A stretch of 64,000 nt of DNA, from contig JBJXFB010000063.1 in the NCBI GenBank assembly GCA_046155895.1, positions 1 through 64,000 on the forward strand, written 5' to 3'. The translations under genes and the position numbers were made by a program. This document shows positions 35,258-43,571 of this stretch, piece by piece. The notes beneath the pieces were generated by a model, which ran no database searches, had not been told where the DNA came from, and saw only the letters and a list, made by a program, of their open reading frames with translations. The DNA is from DASYPQ01 sp046155895. Its GTDB lineage: Bacteria > Planctomycetota > UBA1135 > GCA-002686595. Every line of letters begins with the position of its first letter. The first letter of the stretch is position 1.

Positions 35258-36943
35258 TCAGGCCTGGAGAAGCTCCCGGATCTCCGAGGGGTAGCACGCT
35301 TCGACCGCGAAGCCTCGGGCTTCCGAGCTTCGCCCACGCACCCAGTCTCCGGGCCGCAGGTGCTCGAGCACGGCCGAGCTCAGCTCCGCCTTCGTCTGCC
35401 TGCCGGGGATGTTGCACAGGAGAGCCTCGCTGGCTCCCAGCCGCTCGACGAGCTCGAGCCACTCGGAGCCGCTGGTGCCCACTCCGGCCGCGCAGGCCCG
35501 ATTCGCGAGCGCCACGCGCGGAAGGGAGTGCCGGAGCCGTTCGAGGATCGGACCGAACTCGCTCTGGAGCGGCACGTCGTGGTTCTCCTCGGCCCAGCGG
35601 CAGAAGCGTTCGAGCCCCTCGAGCAGGATCTCCGCATCCTCGGCATCACGCAGGGCGCCCGACTCGATCACCCGGCGGCACGCGAAGTCCGTCAAGTCCC
35701 GGCGCCCGAGATCCTCCAGGTTGCCGACTCGCTCGGCGGACGCGCCGAGTCCCCGCAAGACCTGGTAGCGCTTGGCCCGCCCCGCGCCGTGGACGAGCTC
35801 CTCTTCCCAGAGGAACTCCTCGACCACTCCGCCGACGACTCCGGGGAGTTCCGGTGCCGACTCCTCCTCGTCCTCGAGTTCCTCGCCCGACTCGGAGCCT
35901 TCCAGGTCCAGGTCGTGTTCGAGATCCCGGATGGCCTGATCGAGCGGAGTTCCCTCACGTCTCTTGCGGTCGAATTCGGCGATCGCCGTCGCGACATCGG
36001 CTCGCGGCGCACCCGGATCGGGACTGCGCGGAACCTGCTGGCTGGGTTCCCTCGCCACGGTGTGCATCTCGTCCCAGGCATCGATCAGGACCGCGCGGGC
36101 GGCGTCGAGATCCACGGAGGTCTCGAAGGCGAGCGTGTCGAGGACGTCGCGGAGCACGTCGTCTCCCCCCGGGAGGACCTTCGTCGGGTCCGGCGCCTCG
36201 CTGGACAGCCACTCGAGGAACTCGTCGGCGTCCTCGGGAGACAATCCGTTTTCCAGGAACAGCTCCCGCGCCAACGCGACGGCTCCCCCTCGACGGGTTC
36301 GTCCCGCGAGAGCCTTCCTGGTCCAGGTCCGGAGGATCGCCTCGATCTCCGACTGGCCGAGCGTCGAACGTTGGCCCGACGCAGGAGTTCTTTGGGCGCG
36401 CGCCCGCTCGAAGTCCGCGCGCACGGCCGCCAGCAGCGAGGCATTCCGCCACGTCGAGGCGGCAGGCGACACGAGGTGTGTCCGTTCGCCGATCGGGTAC
36501 ACGCGTCCGGCGACCAAGTCCCCCACGGCCAGAGCCGGCTGGTTCTCGGCCGCGACGGCCGAGCACTCGAATGAGCCGGCGAGATCCTCGAGCCTGAGAG
36601 TCCCCCCGGCCTCGACGGCGGTAACCTCGAACAGGCTCGCGTGCGAACCCTCCAACGCGGTCTTCGACTCATCGGGATCCACGCTGGACTCCAGCGCGCA
36701 TCGTTCGAGCAGGGACGCGATCCGCAGCTGCTGACTCGGGGGGTTCGAGCGCTCGATCAGGAACCACTCGAGATGCCTGCGCTCGGCCGGACCCGAGGCC
36801 TCGTTCGCCAAGGGCGCGTCACCACCCTGAAAAAAATCTGGGCCGCTAGCCCGCAATTCCCCGCTCAGGACGGGGTCGAGCCGGATCGCGGCCTCGACGG
36901 CGTCCATCCATCGGTCGAACGTGTTGGAATCCTGATGATCCAC
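35258..36943 (-). CDS. acidic protein of unknown function
   Basis: An unrecognised protein of about 561 residues. GTG 36943 is chosen because AAGG lies six bases upstream and it leaves ~67 bp to the divergent cvpA-like gene; ATG 37012 would extend it by 23 residues and overlap that gene's ATG. No signal peptide is visible. The middle has an acidic run near residue 360 (LEDEEESAPELPG) and the N-terminal half carries an OB-like stretch (VGDLVAGRVYPIGERTHLVSP). Near the C-terminus PGDWVRGRSSEARGFAVE resembles the small beta domain of SEC-C-associated or DUF1186-like proteins, but this is weak. It may be a cytosolic binding protein. Confidence 0.55.
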   Translation of the reverse strand: MDHQDSNTFDRWMDAVEAAIRLDPVLSGELRASGPDFFQGGDAPLANEASGPAERRHLEWFLIERSNPPSQQLRIASLLERCALESSVDPDESKTALEGSHASLFEVTAVEAGGTLRLEDLAGSFECSAVAAENQPALAVGDLVAGRVYPIGERTHLVSPAASTWRNASLLAAVRADFERARAQRTPASGQRSTLGQSEIEAILRTWTRKALAGRTRRGGAVALARELFLENGLSPEDADEFLEWLSSEAPDPTKVLPGGDDVLRDVLDTLAFETSVDLDAARAVLIDAWDEMHTVAREPSQQVPRSPDPGAPRADVATAIAEFDRKRREGTPLDQAIRDLEHDLDLEGSESGEELEDEEESAPELPGVVGGVVEEFLWEEELVHGAGRAKRYQVLRGLGASAERVGNLEDLGRRDLTDFACRRVIESGALRDAEDAEILLEGLERFCRWAEENHDVPLQSEFGPILERLRHSLPRVALANRACAAGVGTSGSEWLELVERLGASEALLCNIPGRQTKAELSSAVLEHLRPGDWVRGRSSEARGFAVEACYPSEIRELLQA

Positions 36944-37010
36944 GGCGTGCCTTGGGGTATGGATATGTTCCCGAGTGTAGCGATCCCAGCTCGTCCGCGA
37001 CTTCCCGAGC

Positions 37011-37643
37011 ATGCATCCATTCGACCTTCTCGCCTGCGCGCTCGCCCTGCCGAGCGTCGATTCGCCCGTCGGACCCGGCGGGCTGAACCTGGTCGATCTG
37101 ATCGGCCTGGGTCTCGTCATCCTCTTCCTGGCTCTGGGCGCGCTGCGGGGACTGTGGTGGCAGGTCGTGCGGCTCCTCGGCATCGTCGCCGTCGTCGCCC
37201 TAGCACGCGCCGCCGCACCCCGGTTCTCGCCACCGCTCGCGGAGGGCATCCCGGGGCTAGGGCGCCATGCCGCGAACGGGATCACATGGCTCTTCGTGCT
37301 CCTGATCGGGCTCATCGCGGTGGCCGTGGTCGGCCGAGTCGGACGCGCGAACATCGCGGCCGCGCAGCTCGGCATGTTTGACCGCGTCGGGGGTGCGATC
37401 GCGGGTGTGTTCTCCGGGGTCCTCGTGCACATCGCCTTCCTTCTCGTCGCTTTCCAGATCGCGTCGCCCTCTTGGAGGGCCGAGCGGCTGGCGGGAACCC
37501 AGAGCGAGGCGCTGCTCTCGACCGTCGGCCGCAAGTTCCCCGTGCTGCTCGATGCGCGGGCGGCCGAGTCGGTGCCCGATGAACCCGGAAGCTCCCGGCG
37601 CGCGACCGACGAGCCGGGCACTTCCGGCGGCGTCGTCCGCTGA
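37011..37643 (+). CDS. CvpA-family membrane protein
   Basis: A 210-residue protein with four hydrophobic helices in its first ~150 residues (LVDLIGLGLVILFLALGALRG, LGIVAVVALARAAAP, WLFVLLIGLIAVAVV, AGVFSGVLVHIAFLLVAF) and a polar C-terminus. The pattern NLVDLIGLGLV...GALRGLWWQVVRLLG is the start of CvpA (colicin V production) proteins, which affect envelope function by an unknown mechanism. The start ATG 37011 lies in GCATGCAT, so the minus-strand ATG of a longer version of the neighbouring gene would overlap it by two bases. No ribosome-binding site is obvious. Confidence 0.75.
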   Translation: MHPFDLLACALALPSVDSPVGPGGLNLVDLIGLGLVILFLALGALRGLWWQVVRLLGIVAVVALARAAAPRFSPPLAEGIPGLGRHAANGITWLFVLLIGLIAVAVVGRVGRANIAAAQLGMFDRVGGAIAGVFSGVLVHIAFLLVAFQIASPSWRAERLAGTQSEALLSTVGRKFPVLLDARAAESVPDEPGSSRRATDEPGTSGGVVR

Positions 37644-37661
37644 CGCGGGCCTCGGCGCCGG

Positions 37662-37690
37662 TTGACGGGCACTCCGGGCTCGCCTAGAGT
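37662..37690 (+). promoter_or_regulatory. sigma-70-like promoter of the riboswitch transcript
   Basis: TTGACG (37662-37667) and TAGAGT (37685-37690) are separated by exactly 17 bases, five and four matches to the consensus hexamers. Transcription would start near 37697, just at the 5' edge of the cobalamin aptamer. Confidence 0.6.
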
Positions 37691-37885
37691 GCCTCGCGCT
37701 CCTTTCCATCCCGCGAACGCGGCGGGGAAGCAGGTGTGAATCCTGCACGGTCCCGCCACTGTGAGTCGCGTGTTCGCGCTCTCCACAGCTCCGACGATCC
37801 TTCGCGGAGCAGGTCACTGGGACGCATCGTCCTGGGAAGGCCGGGGAGCCGGACGATCCGACGAGTCAGGATATCCGACGCGTGT
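37690..37885 (+). promoter_or_regulatory. cobalamin (B12) riboswitch
   Basis: The conserved core is plain to read. GGGGAAGCAGGTGTGAATCC (37724-37743) is followed by CCCGCCACTGTGA (37752-37764), the B12-box-containing part. Then come the peripheral arm with TCACTGG (37814-37820), GGGAAGG (37834-37840) and the 3' element GAGTCAGGATA (37863-37873). This order and spacing match the cobalamin riboswitch family. It is on the plus strand, so the target is the gene at 38032, about 150 bases downstream. Such aptamers normally repress when B12 is plentiful, either by terminator formation or by hiding the ribosome-binding site (GGAGAA at 38021). The mechanism here is not resolved by eye. Confidence 0.93.
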
Positions 37886-38031
37886 CGCATCACCGCCGAC
37901 CTCGAGGCAAGGCATCCGGCGACTCGCAGCGGATCCTCCGCGCGGGCCAACACGTTCCGCGACGGCGCGGGACCTGGCGGATGCATGCACCGCGGCCGGC
38001 CCTTCGACGGCCAATCGAACGGAGAACCGCC

Positions 38032-39342
38032 ATGCTGCGAATTCACTGCAATCCCCCGGGCTTCACGGCCCTGACCGCGCTCGTCCTCGCCCTGCCCGCA
38101 ACCGGCGTCCGGGCCGCTCCGGCCGCGCCCGACACGCTGTCCCCAGGCTTCGTGCCTCACGCCGCGCGCCCGGTGGGCGCCTTCGACGCCTACGCCACCT
38201 TGCCGAACTCCGACCGCATCGTCTCCGACGGCACGACGGTGTGGCGCGAGGCCGATGACGGGACTGTCCTGCTGGTGCTCGGCACGTTTCCCGCGCCCGT
38301 GTTCGCGAGCTTCGTCCTCCCCGACCCGACGTCGACCTTTGCGCTGGTCGGCGAGAGCAGCAACGGCGAGATCTATCGAGTCGAGCTGGCGGGAGGCGGT
38401 TTCAACTTCCTGTGCGACCTCGACTACAACTTCGACGCCCGTTTCGAGGACGCCGGACACGTCCTCGTCAGCGCGGCGACCTGCGGCTTCATGTGCGGCA
38501 ACGAGATCCACCGCGTCGACCTCGCGAACGGCGGGACGACCCTGGTCGCGGTGGTCAGCGGGCCCTCGGGCCCTCTCGCGAGGGCGGCGAACGGCGACCT
38601 GTATTACGGCGTGAATCCCGACTGGCCGGCGACCACGGGCTCGATCATCCGCTGGTCGGCGGCGCAGGTCTCGAGCGGCACGCTCCTGACCGAAGCAGCG
38701 GCCGCGATCCTTGCCTCGGGAATCGACCCCGCCAGCTCGATGGAACTCGAGCCGGTCTTCGGCAACCTGTTCGTGACGCAACCGGTGTTCGGGAACACGA
38801 GTCACGTGCGCGAGTACACGCCTGACGGCCAGCTCCGCGGGATCGTCGCGGCGAGCCCCGAGTACTTGTCCGGGGTCGAGTTCTTGCGCACGACGGGGAT
38901 CGGTTCCTTCCAGGCCTTTCAGCCAGCGGGCGTTCGCCTCCTCTACCGCGCGACCGACTACTCCGCCAACACGTCCGCGGTCAGATCGGTCCGCCCCAGG
39001 CGGCCCCGCGCCTCGACCAGCGGCCCCGGCCTCACCGGTCCAGGGATCGTGACCATCCAGGTGAAGGACGCGCTGCCGAATGCGTCCATCTCGCTCCTCA
39101 TGGGCGCCACGGCGCATTACGACGCGAACGAGGCCACCTACGACCGCGGGTACTTCCTGTTCCACACCGGGATGCCCCTGACCGGGATCCGCCCGCTCGG
39201 AACCGTCACGACGGATTCGAACGGCGACGGCAGCTTCCAGTGGGTCAACCGCGGGGGCCTGCAGGGCACGCGCGTCTTCCAGGCGCTGATCCGCGACGCC
39301 ACCGGCCGACTCATCGGGAGCTCGACCGCAGCGTTCAATTGA
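38032..39342 (+). CDS. secreted propeller-like protein under B12 riboswitch control
   Basis: A 436-residue exported protein. ATG 38032 has GGAGAA five bases upstream. Residues 1-27 form a signal peptide ending GVRAAP. Residues ~40-320 have beta-propeller-like repeats with NGEIYRVELAGGGFNFL, GNEIHRVDLANGGTTLV and NGDLYYGVNPDWPATTGSIIRW. A linker RPRRPRASTSGPG leads to a C-terminal Ig-like domain of ~105 residues (VTIQVKDALPNASISLL; TTDSNGDGSFQWV), a type frequent on planctomycete exported proteins. Four cysteines (NFLCDLD; AATCGFMCGNE) could form disulfides. Its control by a cobalamin riboswitch is the key clue: Bacteroides BtuG, a propeller lipoprotein, captures B12 at the surface. A role in B12 binding is an inference, not shown. 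Confidence 0.8.
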   Translation: MLRIHCNPPGFTALTALVLALPATGVRAAPAAPDTLSPGFVPHAARPVGAFDAYATLPNSDRIVSDGTTVWREADDGTVLLVLGTFPAPVFASFVLPDPTSTFALVGESSNGEIYRVELAGGGFNFLCDLDYNFDARFEDAGHVLVSAATCGFMCGNEIHRVDLANGGTTLVAVVSGPSGPLARAANGDLYYGVNPDWPATTGSIIRWSAAQVSSGTLLTEAAAAILASGIDPASSMELEPVFGNLFVTQPVFGNTSHVREYTPDGQLRGIVAASPEYLSGVEFLRTTGIGSFQAFQPAGVRLLYRATDYSANTSAVRSVRPRRPRASTSGPGLTGPGIVTIQVKDALPNASISLLMGATAHYDANEATYDRGYFLFHTGMPLTGIRPLGTVTTDSNGDGSFQWVNRGGLQGTRVFQALIRDATGRLIGSSTAAFN

Positions 39343-39352
39343 GTCGCCGCGG

Positions 39353-39640
39353 TCAGACCGAACGCACGCCCCGGACCCAGGCGCATCGTTCGCGCAGGCG
39401 GGCTTCGACGGCCTGAGACAGGGTCGTCGCTTGCGCATGACACCCCGCGCACGCTCCAAGGGCGTGCAAGGAGACCCAGCCGTCCTCGACGGCGACGAGT
39501 TCGAAGTTCCCGCCGTCGAGGGCGAGGAGCGGGCGGATCTCGTCGAGGACGGCCTGGACGGCGCGCACGTGATCTGGGTCGCCCGTCGGAGCGCGTCGGC
39601 CGGCGTGCTCCGAGCCGAGGAGTCGCGAGAGCCAGGTCAT
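39353..39640 (-). CDS. NifU C-terminal-domain (NfuA-like) iron-sulfur scaffold
   Basis: A 95-residue protein made of one NifU-C domain. VQAVLDEIRPLLALDGGNFELVAVEDG is typical, and the cluster-binding cysteines are in GACAGCHAQATTL (C64, C67). Two monomers would share a [4Fe-4S] cluster for delivery to apo-proteins. ATG 39640 overlaps the stop of the upstream HisKA-like gene as ATGA, and the stop is 10 bp from the convergent B12-regulated gene. The short form without A-type domain is like Nfu proteins of many bacteria. Confidence 0.88.
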   Translation of the reverse strand: MTWLSRLLGSEHAGRRAPTGDPDHVRAVQAVLDEIRPLLALDGGNFELVAVEDGWVSLHALGACAGCHAQATTLSQAVEARLRERCAWVRGVRSV

Positions 39641-40239
39641 GCCGGATCCGTGGAGGGCAGGAGCCAGCCGGTTGGAAAGGACAACGACCAGCCTCCCCCA
39701 CCGAGGCCCAGCACGCTGCCGGGAAGATCGCGCTCGAGTCGTCGCCGCAGGAACGACGGATCGGCGCCCACGGCCCCGGCCTCGAATCGTGCGCCCTCGC
39801 CCGACGTGCGGATCGTCCAGGCCAGCGACTGCCCCGGCTGCAGGGATCGACCGGATTCGTAGAGCCAGGTGCCCAAGGCCCAGGGCAGCTGCCAACCGTC
39901 CGCGACGTGCGGAGCGAGGTCGGGCAACGGCGTCCCGGGATCGCCCAGGTCGCGCCCCTCGCGCCGGAGGCACTCCTGGACGCACGCGACGAGCGGCCGC
40001 AGGCCGTGCCGCTCGCGCCTGGCGAGCAGGAGATGCGCGCCGTGAGCCGACGCGAGCAGGGCCAGGAGCCAGCCGGTCTCGTCGACGACTTCGCTCGTCT
40101 CGGCCAGGTCGCCGCCGCGCGCCTCCAAGGCACCCGGATCGAGGGCGAGGAGCGCGCTGAGCCCGTTCAGGTGCTGCGTCGCGTTCGCCACCCGGTGCAG
40201 GAGCACCGGGAGCATCGCGCGAGCCAGAGGATCCCTCAT
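39637..40239 (-). CDS. HisKA-like protein lacking a recognisable ATPase domain
   Basis: A 200-residue protein starting at ATG 40239, two bases from the 3' end of tRNA-Leu. The N-terminus VLLHRVANATQHLNGLSALL resembles the H-box helix of sensor kinases of the HisKA_2 kind (HRVxNxLQ), with H15 as candidate phosphoacceptor. A second long helix follows (SEVVDETGWLLALLAS). The remaining ~110 residues have the rough order of an HATPase (LGLGGGGWSLSFPTGW near the end) but no N, G1 or G2 box. It may be a phosphotransfer protein or a dead kinase. It is ATGA-coupled to the Nfu gene downstream, so a link with Fe-S status is possible. Confidence 0.6.
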   Translation of the reverse strand: MRDPLARAMLPVLLHRVANATQHLNGLSALLALDPGALEARGGDLAETSEVVDETGWLLALLASAHGAHLLLARRERHGLRPLVACVQECLRREGRDLGDPGTPLPDLAPHVADGWQLPWALGTWLYESGRSLQPGQSLAWTIRTSGEGARFEAGAVGADPSFLRRRLERDLPGSVLGLGGGGWSLSFPTGWLLPSTDPA

Positions 40240-40241
40240 GT

Positions 40242-40328
40242 CTGGTGCCGAGGCGGGGACTTGAACCCCGACTCCCTTGCGGGAAATGGATTTTGAATCC
40301 ATCGCGTCTGCCATTTCGCCACCCCGGC
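40242..40328 (-). tRNA. tRNA-Leu (anticodon CAA)
   Basis: Read on the minus strand, 87 nt including an encoded CCA. The acceptor stem GCCGGGG pairs with CCUCGGC (one G-U), with discriminator A. The anticodon arm ATGGA-TTCAAAA-TCCAT gives anticodon CAA (reads UUG). A long variable arm with TTCCCGCAAGGGAG, and a T-arm GGGG-TTCAAGT-CCCC, confirm a class II leucine tRNA. Confidence 0.96.
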
Positions 40329-40370
40329 GGAAGGAGGAAGCGTAGTCCGCGGATCGCCCGGGCCGCAAGG

Positions 40371-41069
40371 CTACGGCTCCAGCGCGACTCCGATTCCGCG
40401 GCCGATTCCGAGCGCCTTCGCGGCGTGCCGCAAGCTCGCGAGGATCCCGGTCGCGAAGGCTTCGGGGCCGCTCATGTCGTGCCGCAGCGTGTACGTCTCG
40501 CCCGCTCCGCCCAGGATCACGAGCTGGTGGGCGTAGAGTCCCGGCAGCCTCACCGAGTGGATCGGGATCTCCCCCGAGCCCCCGCCTCGAGCGGATTGCA
40601 TGCGCTCGGCGGTGTCCAGGGCCGTTCCCGAGGGCGCGTCCTGCTTCCGCTCGTGGTGCATCTCGATGATCTCGGCTCGCTCGAAGGCTCGAGCGCCCGC
40701 GACCGCGGCTTGCTGCAGGAGCCACATCCCCACGCTGAAGTTCGGCACGACCAGGCCTCCGAGCGCCAGCTCCCGGGCCGCCGCGTCGAGCCGTGCGTTC
40801 TCCTCCAGCGAGACGCCGCTCGTTCCGATGACGGGCCGCACGCCGCACTCGAGCATCGTCAAGCCATGCTCGAAACCCAGACCGGCCCGCGTCAGATCGA
40901 GGCCCACCTCGGCCTTCGAGGCGCGCAAGCAGCGCGCGAGGTCGTCCCCGCGATCGATCGTCGCCGCGACGGCGAAGCCGCTCGTGCGGCCGAGGAGGTC
41001 CGCGGCGAAGCGGCCCATCCGGCCGCGCGATCCCACGATCGCGACGTGCAGGACGGCGCCCGAGTTCAC
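40371..41069 (-). CDS. dapB: 4-hydroxy-tetrahydrodipicolinate reductase
   Basis: A 232-residue DapB, the reductase of the diaminopimelate/lysine pathway. N-terminal NAD(P)H motif IVGSRGRMGRF, then GTSG, VVPNFSVGMWLL and the catalytic signature EMHHERKQDAPSGTAL. It starts at GTG 41069, which overlaps the ddl stop as GTGA. Although somewhat shorter than E. coli DapB (273), all key motifs are kept. With ddl it forms a small operon for peptidoglycan precursors: DAP and D-Ala-D-Ala. Confidence 0.93.
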   Translation of the reverse strand: MNSGAVLHVAIVGSRGRMGRFAADLLGRTSGFAVAATIDRGDDLARCLRASKAEVGLDLTRAGLGFEHGLTMLECGVRPVIGTSGVSLEENARLDAAARELALGGLVVPNFSVGMWLLQQAAVAGARAFERAEIIEMHHERKQDAPSGTALDTAERMQSARGGGSGEIPIHSVRLPGLYAHQLVILGGAGETYTLRHDMSGPEAFATGILASLRHAAKALGIGRGIGVALEP

Positions 41070-42139
41070 CGGACGCGCGCCTCCGGCACCGCGCGCTTCT
41101 GCACGGCCAGCGCGAGAATCAGCAGGCACAGATCGCGGAACGACAGGCTCGCCTCCGCGGCAGCCTTCGGCACGAGCGACCGCGACGTCAACCCCGGCAA
41201 GGTGTTGATCTCGAGCGCGACCGGCTCGCCCCCGTCCGCCGGCACGATGAAGTCGGTGCGGGAGTACCCGTCGCATCCGGCCGCGGCGTGCACCCGGATG
41301 GAAAGCTCGCGGAGGCGCGCGCACATCGTCGGCGTGATCGTCCGGGGCGGGCAATTCTCCTCGGCCCCGCTGGCGCTGTACTTCTCCTCCCAGTCGAAGA
41401 ACCGGCCCGCGTGGGGAAGGATCTCGACGGGCATCAGGGCTTCGAGCGCGTCCCCGGCGTTGCCGAGCACCGCGCACGTCGCCTCCGTGCCGAGGATCCT
41501 GCGCTCGACGAGCGCCCGGTCGCCCGTCGCCAGCGCCTTCTCGATCGCCCCCGGCAGATCCTCCCCGCGCAGCACCACGGAGGTCGCGACGGAGGAGCCC
41601 CCGCAATTCGGCTTGACGACCCAGCCGTCGTCCGAGAGCGCGAGGATGTCCCGCAGGTGCCGCTCGCGCCCGGCGTTCCATTCCGCCCGGTCCAGGAGCT
41701 TCGCTTCGGCCACCGCGATGCCGATCCCGCCGAGGACGAGCCGCGTCGCGTGCTTGTCCATGCACAACGCCGATGCGCCAACACCCGAGCCGGTATACCG
41801 GCGCGCGCAGGTCTCGAGCATCCCCTGCACGGCCCCGTTCTCCCCCTCTCCGCCGTGCAGCCCGAGGAAGTAGATCGTCTCCTCCGGGAGGCTCTCCACG
41901 GCCGCCGCGGCGGATCGGCGCACGCCCTCGACGATCCACCCGCCCGATTCGTCGATCTCCACGCGGATGCAGCGGGCCGGCCCGCGCGAGTCCGCGCTCG
42001 ACTCCGGCTCTCGAAGGGCTCGGAGAACCGCCTCTCCGCTGCGCAAGGAGATCTCGCGCTCGCTCGATCGGCCGCCGCAGAGCACCGCGATCGTCGCCCG
42101 CCCGACCTCCTCGCGAGCCCGGCTGTTCGTTTGGATCAC
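41066..42139 (-). CDS. ddl: D-alanine--D-alanine ligase
   Basis: A 357-residue ATP-grasp enzyme that makes the D-Ala-D-Ala terminus of peptidoglycan. Seen: IAVLCGGRSSEREISLRSG, LGLHGGEGENGAVQGMLE, GSGVGASALCMDKHATR, WVVKPNCGGSSVATSVV, and the C-terminal RTDFIVPADGGEPVALEINTLPGLT that carries the Mg2+ ligands. GTG 42139 is chosen because it follows the upstream gene's end (42144) by 4 bp; GTG 42175 would overlap it by 32 bp. The presence of ddl with dapB supports a peptidoglycan wall, now accepted for planctomycetes. Confidence 0.93.
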   Translation of the reverse strand: MIQTNSRAREEVGRATIAVLCGGRSSEREISLRSGEAVLRALREPESSADSRGPARCIRVEIDESGGWIVEGVRRSAAAAVESLPEETIYFLGLHGGEGENGAVQGMLETCARRYTGSGVGASALCMDKHATRLVLGGIGIAVAEAKLLDRAEWNAGRERHLRDILALSDDGWVVKPNCGGSSVATSVVLRGEDLPGAIEKALATGDRALVERRILGTEATCAVLGNAGDALEALMPVEILPHAGRFFDWEEKYSASGAEENCPPRTITPTMCARLRELSIRVHAAAGCDGYSRTDFIVPADGGEPVALEINTLPGLTSRSLVPKAAAEASLSFRDLCLLILALAVQKRAVPEARVR

Positions 42140-42143
42140 GCGG

Positions 42144-43556
42144 TCAAGCGTACAGGTGTCCGCGCTCGGATCCACGGGGCTCGCGCGGTCCCCGGGACAG
42201 GAAGGACTCGAGGTCTTCCGCGAAGAGCGGGTCCACTTCGACCGCAGGCAGGCCGTCGGAGGCCCTCGGCGGCAGCGGCAAGCCGGCCGCTCCGACCCAC
42301 GAGCCGAAGAGCCGGCACAGGTCCGCGCGCGTCGTGGCCGGCGAGTCCTCCCCGGTCGCGTTCTTGACGGGGCTGAACTCCTCGGAGCGCCGCACTTCCA
42401 GGGTGACGCTCCGTTCGGCCATTCCCAGGGCGTCGAAGACGAAGGACTCGAACTTGATCCCCGTCCTCTGCGCGGGCCTTCCCGACTCGTCGAGGGCGCC
42501 GACCTGTTTCCGGGCGAGGTGCCAGGGGAGCTTCAGGCCGCCGCGCGTCAGACTCTCGACGAAATCGAGGTCGAGCACGTGCATGGCGACGTTGCCGGCC
42601 GAGAACACGAGCCTTCCGGCCGGATCGCGCGCCTCGCGCAGGCGGCCCGGGAGGTCGGAGTACTCGATGCACGCGAGCCGGCCCGAGACGCGGCCGATCA
42701 CGCCCACCTTCTCGGAGGCGTCCCGTTTCGCGACGACCTTGCTCGACATCTGCGCGCGATCGAGGCGGTGCAAGCCGAGGAACAACGGGTCGGCCGGACG
42801 AGCCAGCGGATTGTCGACCTGGAAGTACGAAAGGGTCGTGATCCCGCGGCGCCTCGCGTCGGCGAGAGCGCCCGAGGCGGCGAGCGCCGCGAGGGCGCCG
42901 CCGTGGCCGTCGGGAGCCCAGAAGAGGCGGTCGGGCGCGGACAGCAGGATCCTCCCCTCGGGGTCGAGAGCCGGGAGCATCCCCTGCCGGAAGAAGAAGA
43001 CGTCCTCCCGGTCGATTCCGAAGTGGTCGTTCTCCTCGAAGTAGCTCCGAGTCGCGGCGTCGTTCGCCTCGGACGTCATCACGTACCACGGGATCGCGGC
43101 GCGGAAACGTCCCCGAGCCGCGAGGAGCTTGCGCGCGAACCACTCGAACAGCGTCCGCCCCGTCACGGGGCCGACCGGAAACATCCCCTTCGGGACGTCG
43201 ATCCCCAGGCGCGAGGCCTGGCCGCCCGCGACGAGCAGCCAGCCCACCTCGCCTCGCGCGAGGGCCTCCTGGCCCGCCCGCCGCGCCTCGAGCGCCCGCC
43301 GCTCCTGCTCGTGGGTCCGTTCGACCGGAAAGACCTTCGCGGCCTCGAATTCCTCGGCCGCCGGAGCGCTGGGCTCGGTCGAGAGCAGGGCCGCCATCTC
43401 CCGTACGCGGACGAGATCGATGGCCGCGAGCTGGGCCCGGAACGCGCTCCTCCTCGACGGCTCGAGGCGCTGCCAAGCCTCGACGAGGTGTCCCTGCCCG
43501 GCACCGGTCAGCGCTGTCCGCAGCGCTTGGTCGTCGACGGTGTGTGCGGGATCCAC
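42144..43556 (-). CDS. UDP-sugar pyrophosphorylase (UDPGP family, UAP1-like)
   Basis: A 470-residue enzyme of the eukaryotic-like UDPGP family. The nucleotide-binding motif is LLVAGGQASRLGIDVPKGMFPVG (positions ~107-128), and the sugar-phosphate side has TSEANDAATRSYFEE, FFFRQGMLPAL, PDGHGGALAAL, VDNPLARPADPLFLG and GNVAMHVLDLDFVE. These match UDP-N-acetylglucosamine/galactosamine pyrophosphorylases, which make UDP-GlcNAc from UTP and GlcNAc-1-P. The bacterial GlmU-type acetyltransferase part is absent. The start is GTG 43556. It precedes ddl, so peptidoglycan precursor supply is a sensible context, but UDP-glucose as product cannot be excluded. Confidence 0.88.
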   Translation of the reverse strand: MDPAHTVDDQALRTALTGAGQGHLVEAWQRLEPSRRSAFRAQLAAIDLVRVREMAALLSTEPSAPAAEEFEAAKVFPVERTHEQERRALEARRAGQEALARGEVGWLLVAGGQASRLGIDVPKGMFPVGPVTGRTLFEWFARKLLAARGRFRAAIPWYVMTSEANDAATRSYFEENDHFGIDREDVFFFRQGMLPALDPEGRILLSAPDRLFWAPDGHGGALAALAASGALADARRRGITTLSYFQVDNPLARPADPLFLGLHRLDRAQMSSKVVAKRDASEKVGVIGRVSGRLACIEYSDLPGRLREARDPAGRLVFSAGNVAMHVLDLDFVESLTRGGLKLPWHLARKQVGALDESGRPAQRTGIKFESFVFDALGMAERSVTLEVRRSEEFSPVKNATGEDSPATTRADLCRLFGSWVGAAGLPLPPRASDGLPAVEVDPLFAEDLESFLSRGPREPRGSERGHLYA

Positions 43557-43571
43557 CGACGAGTCGAGCCT

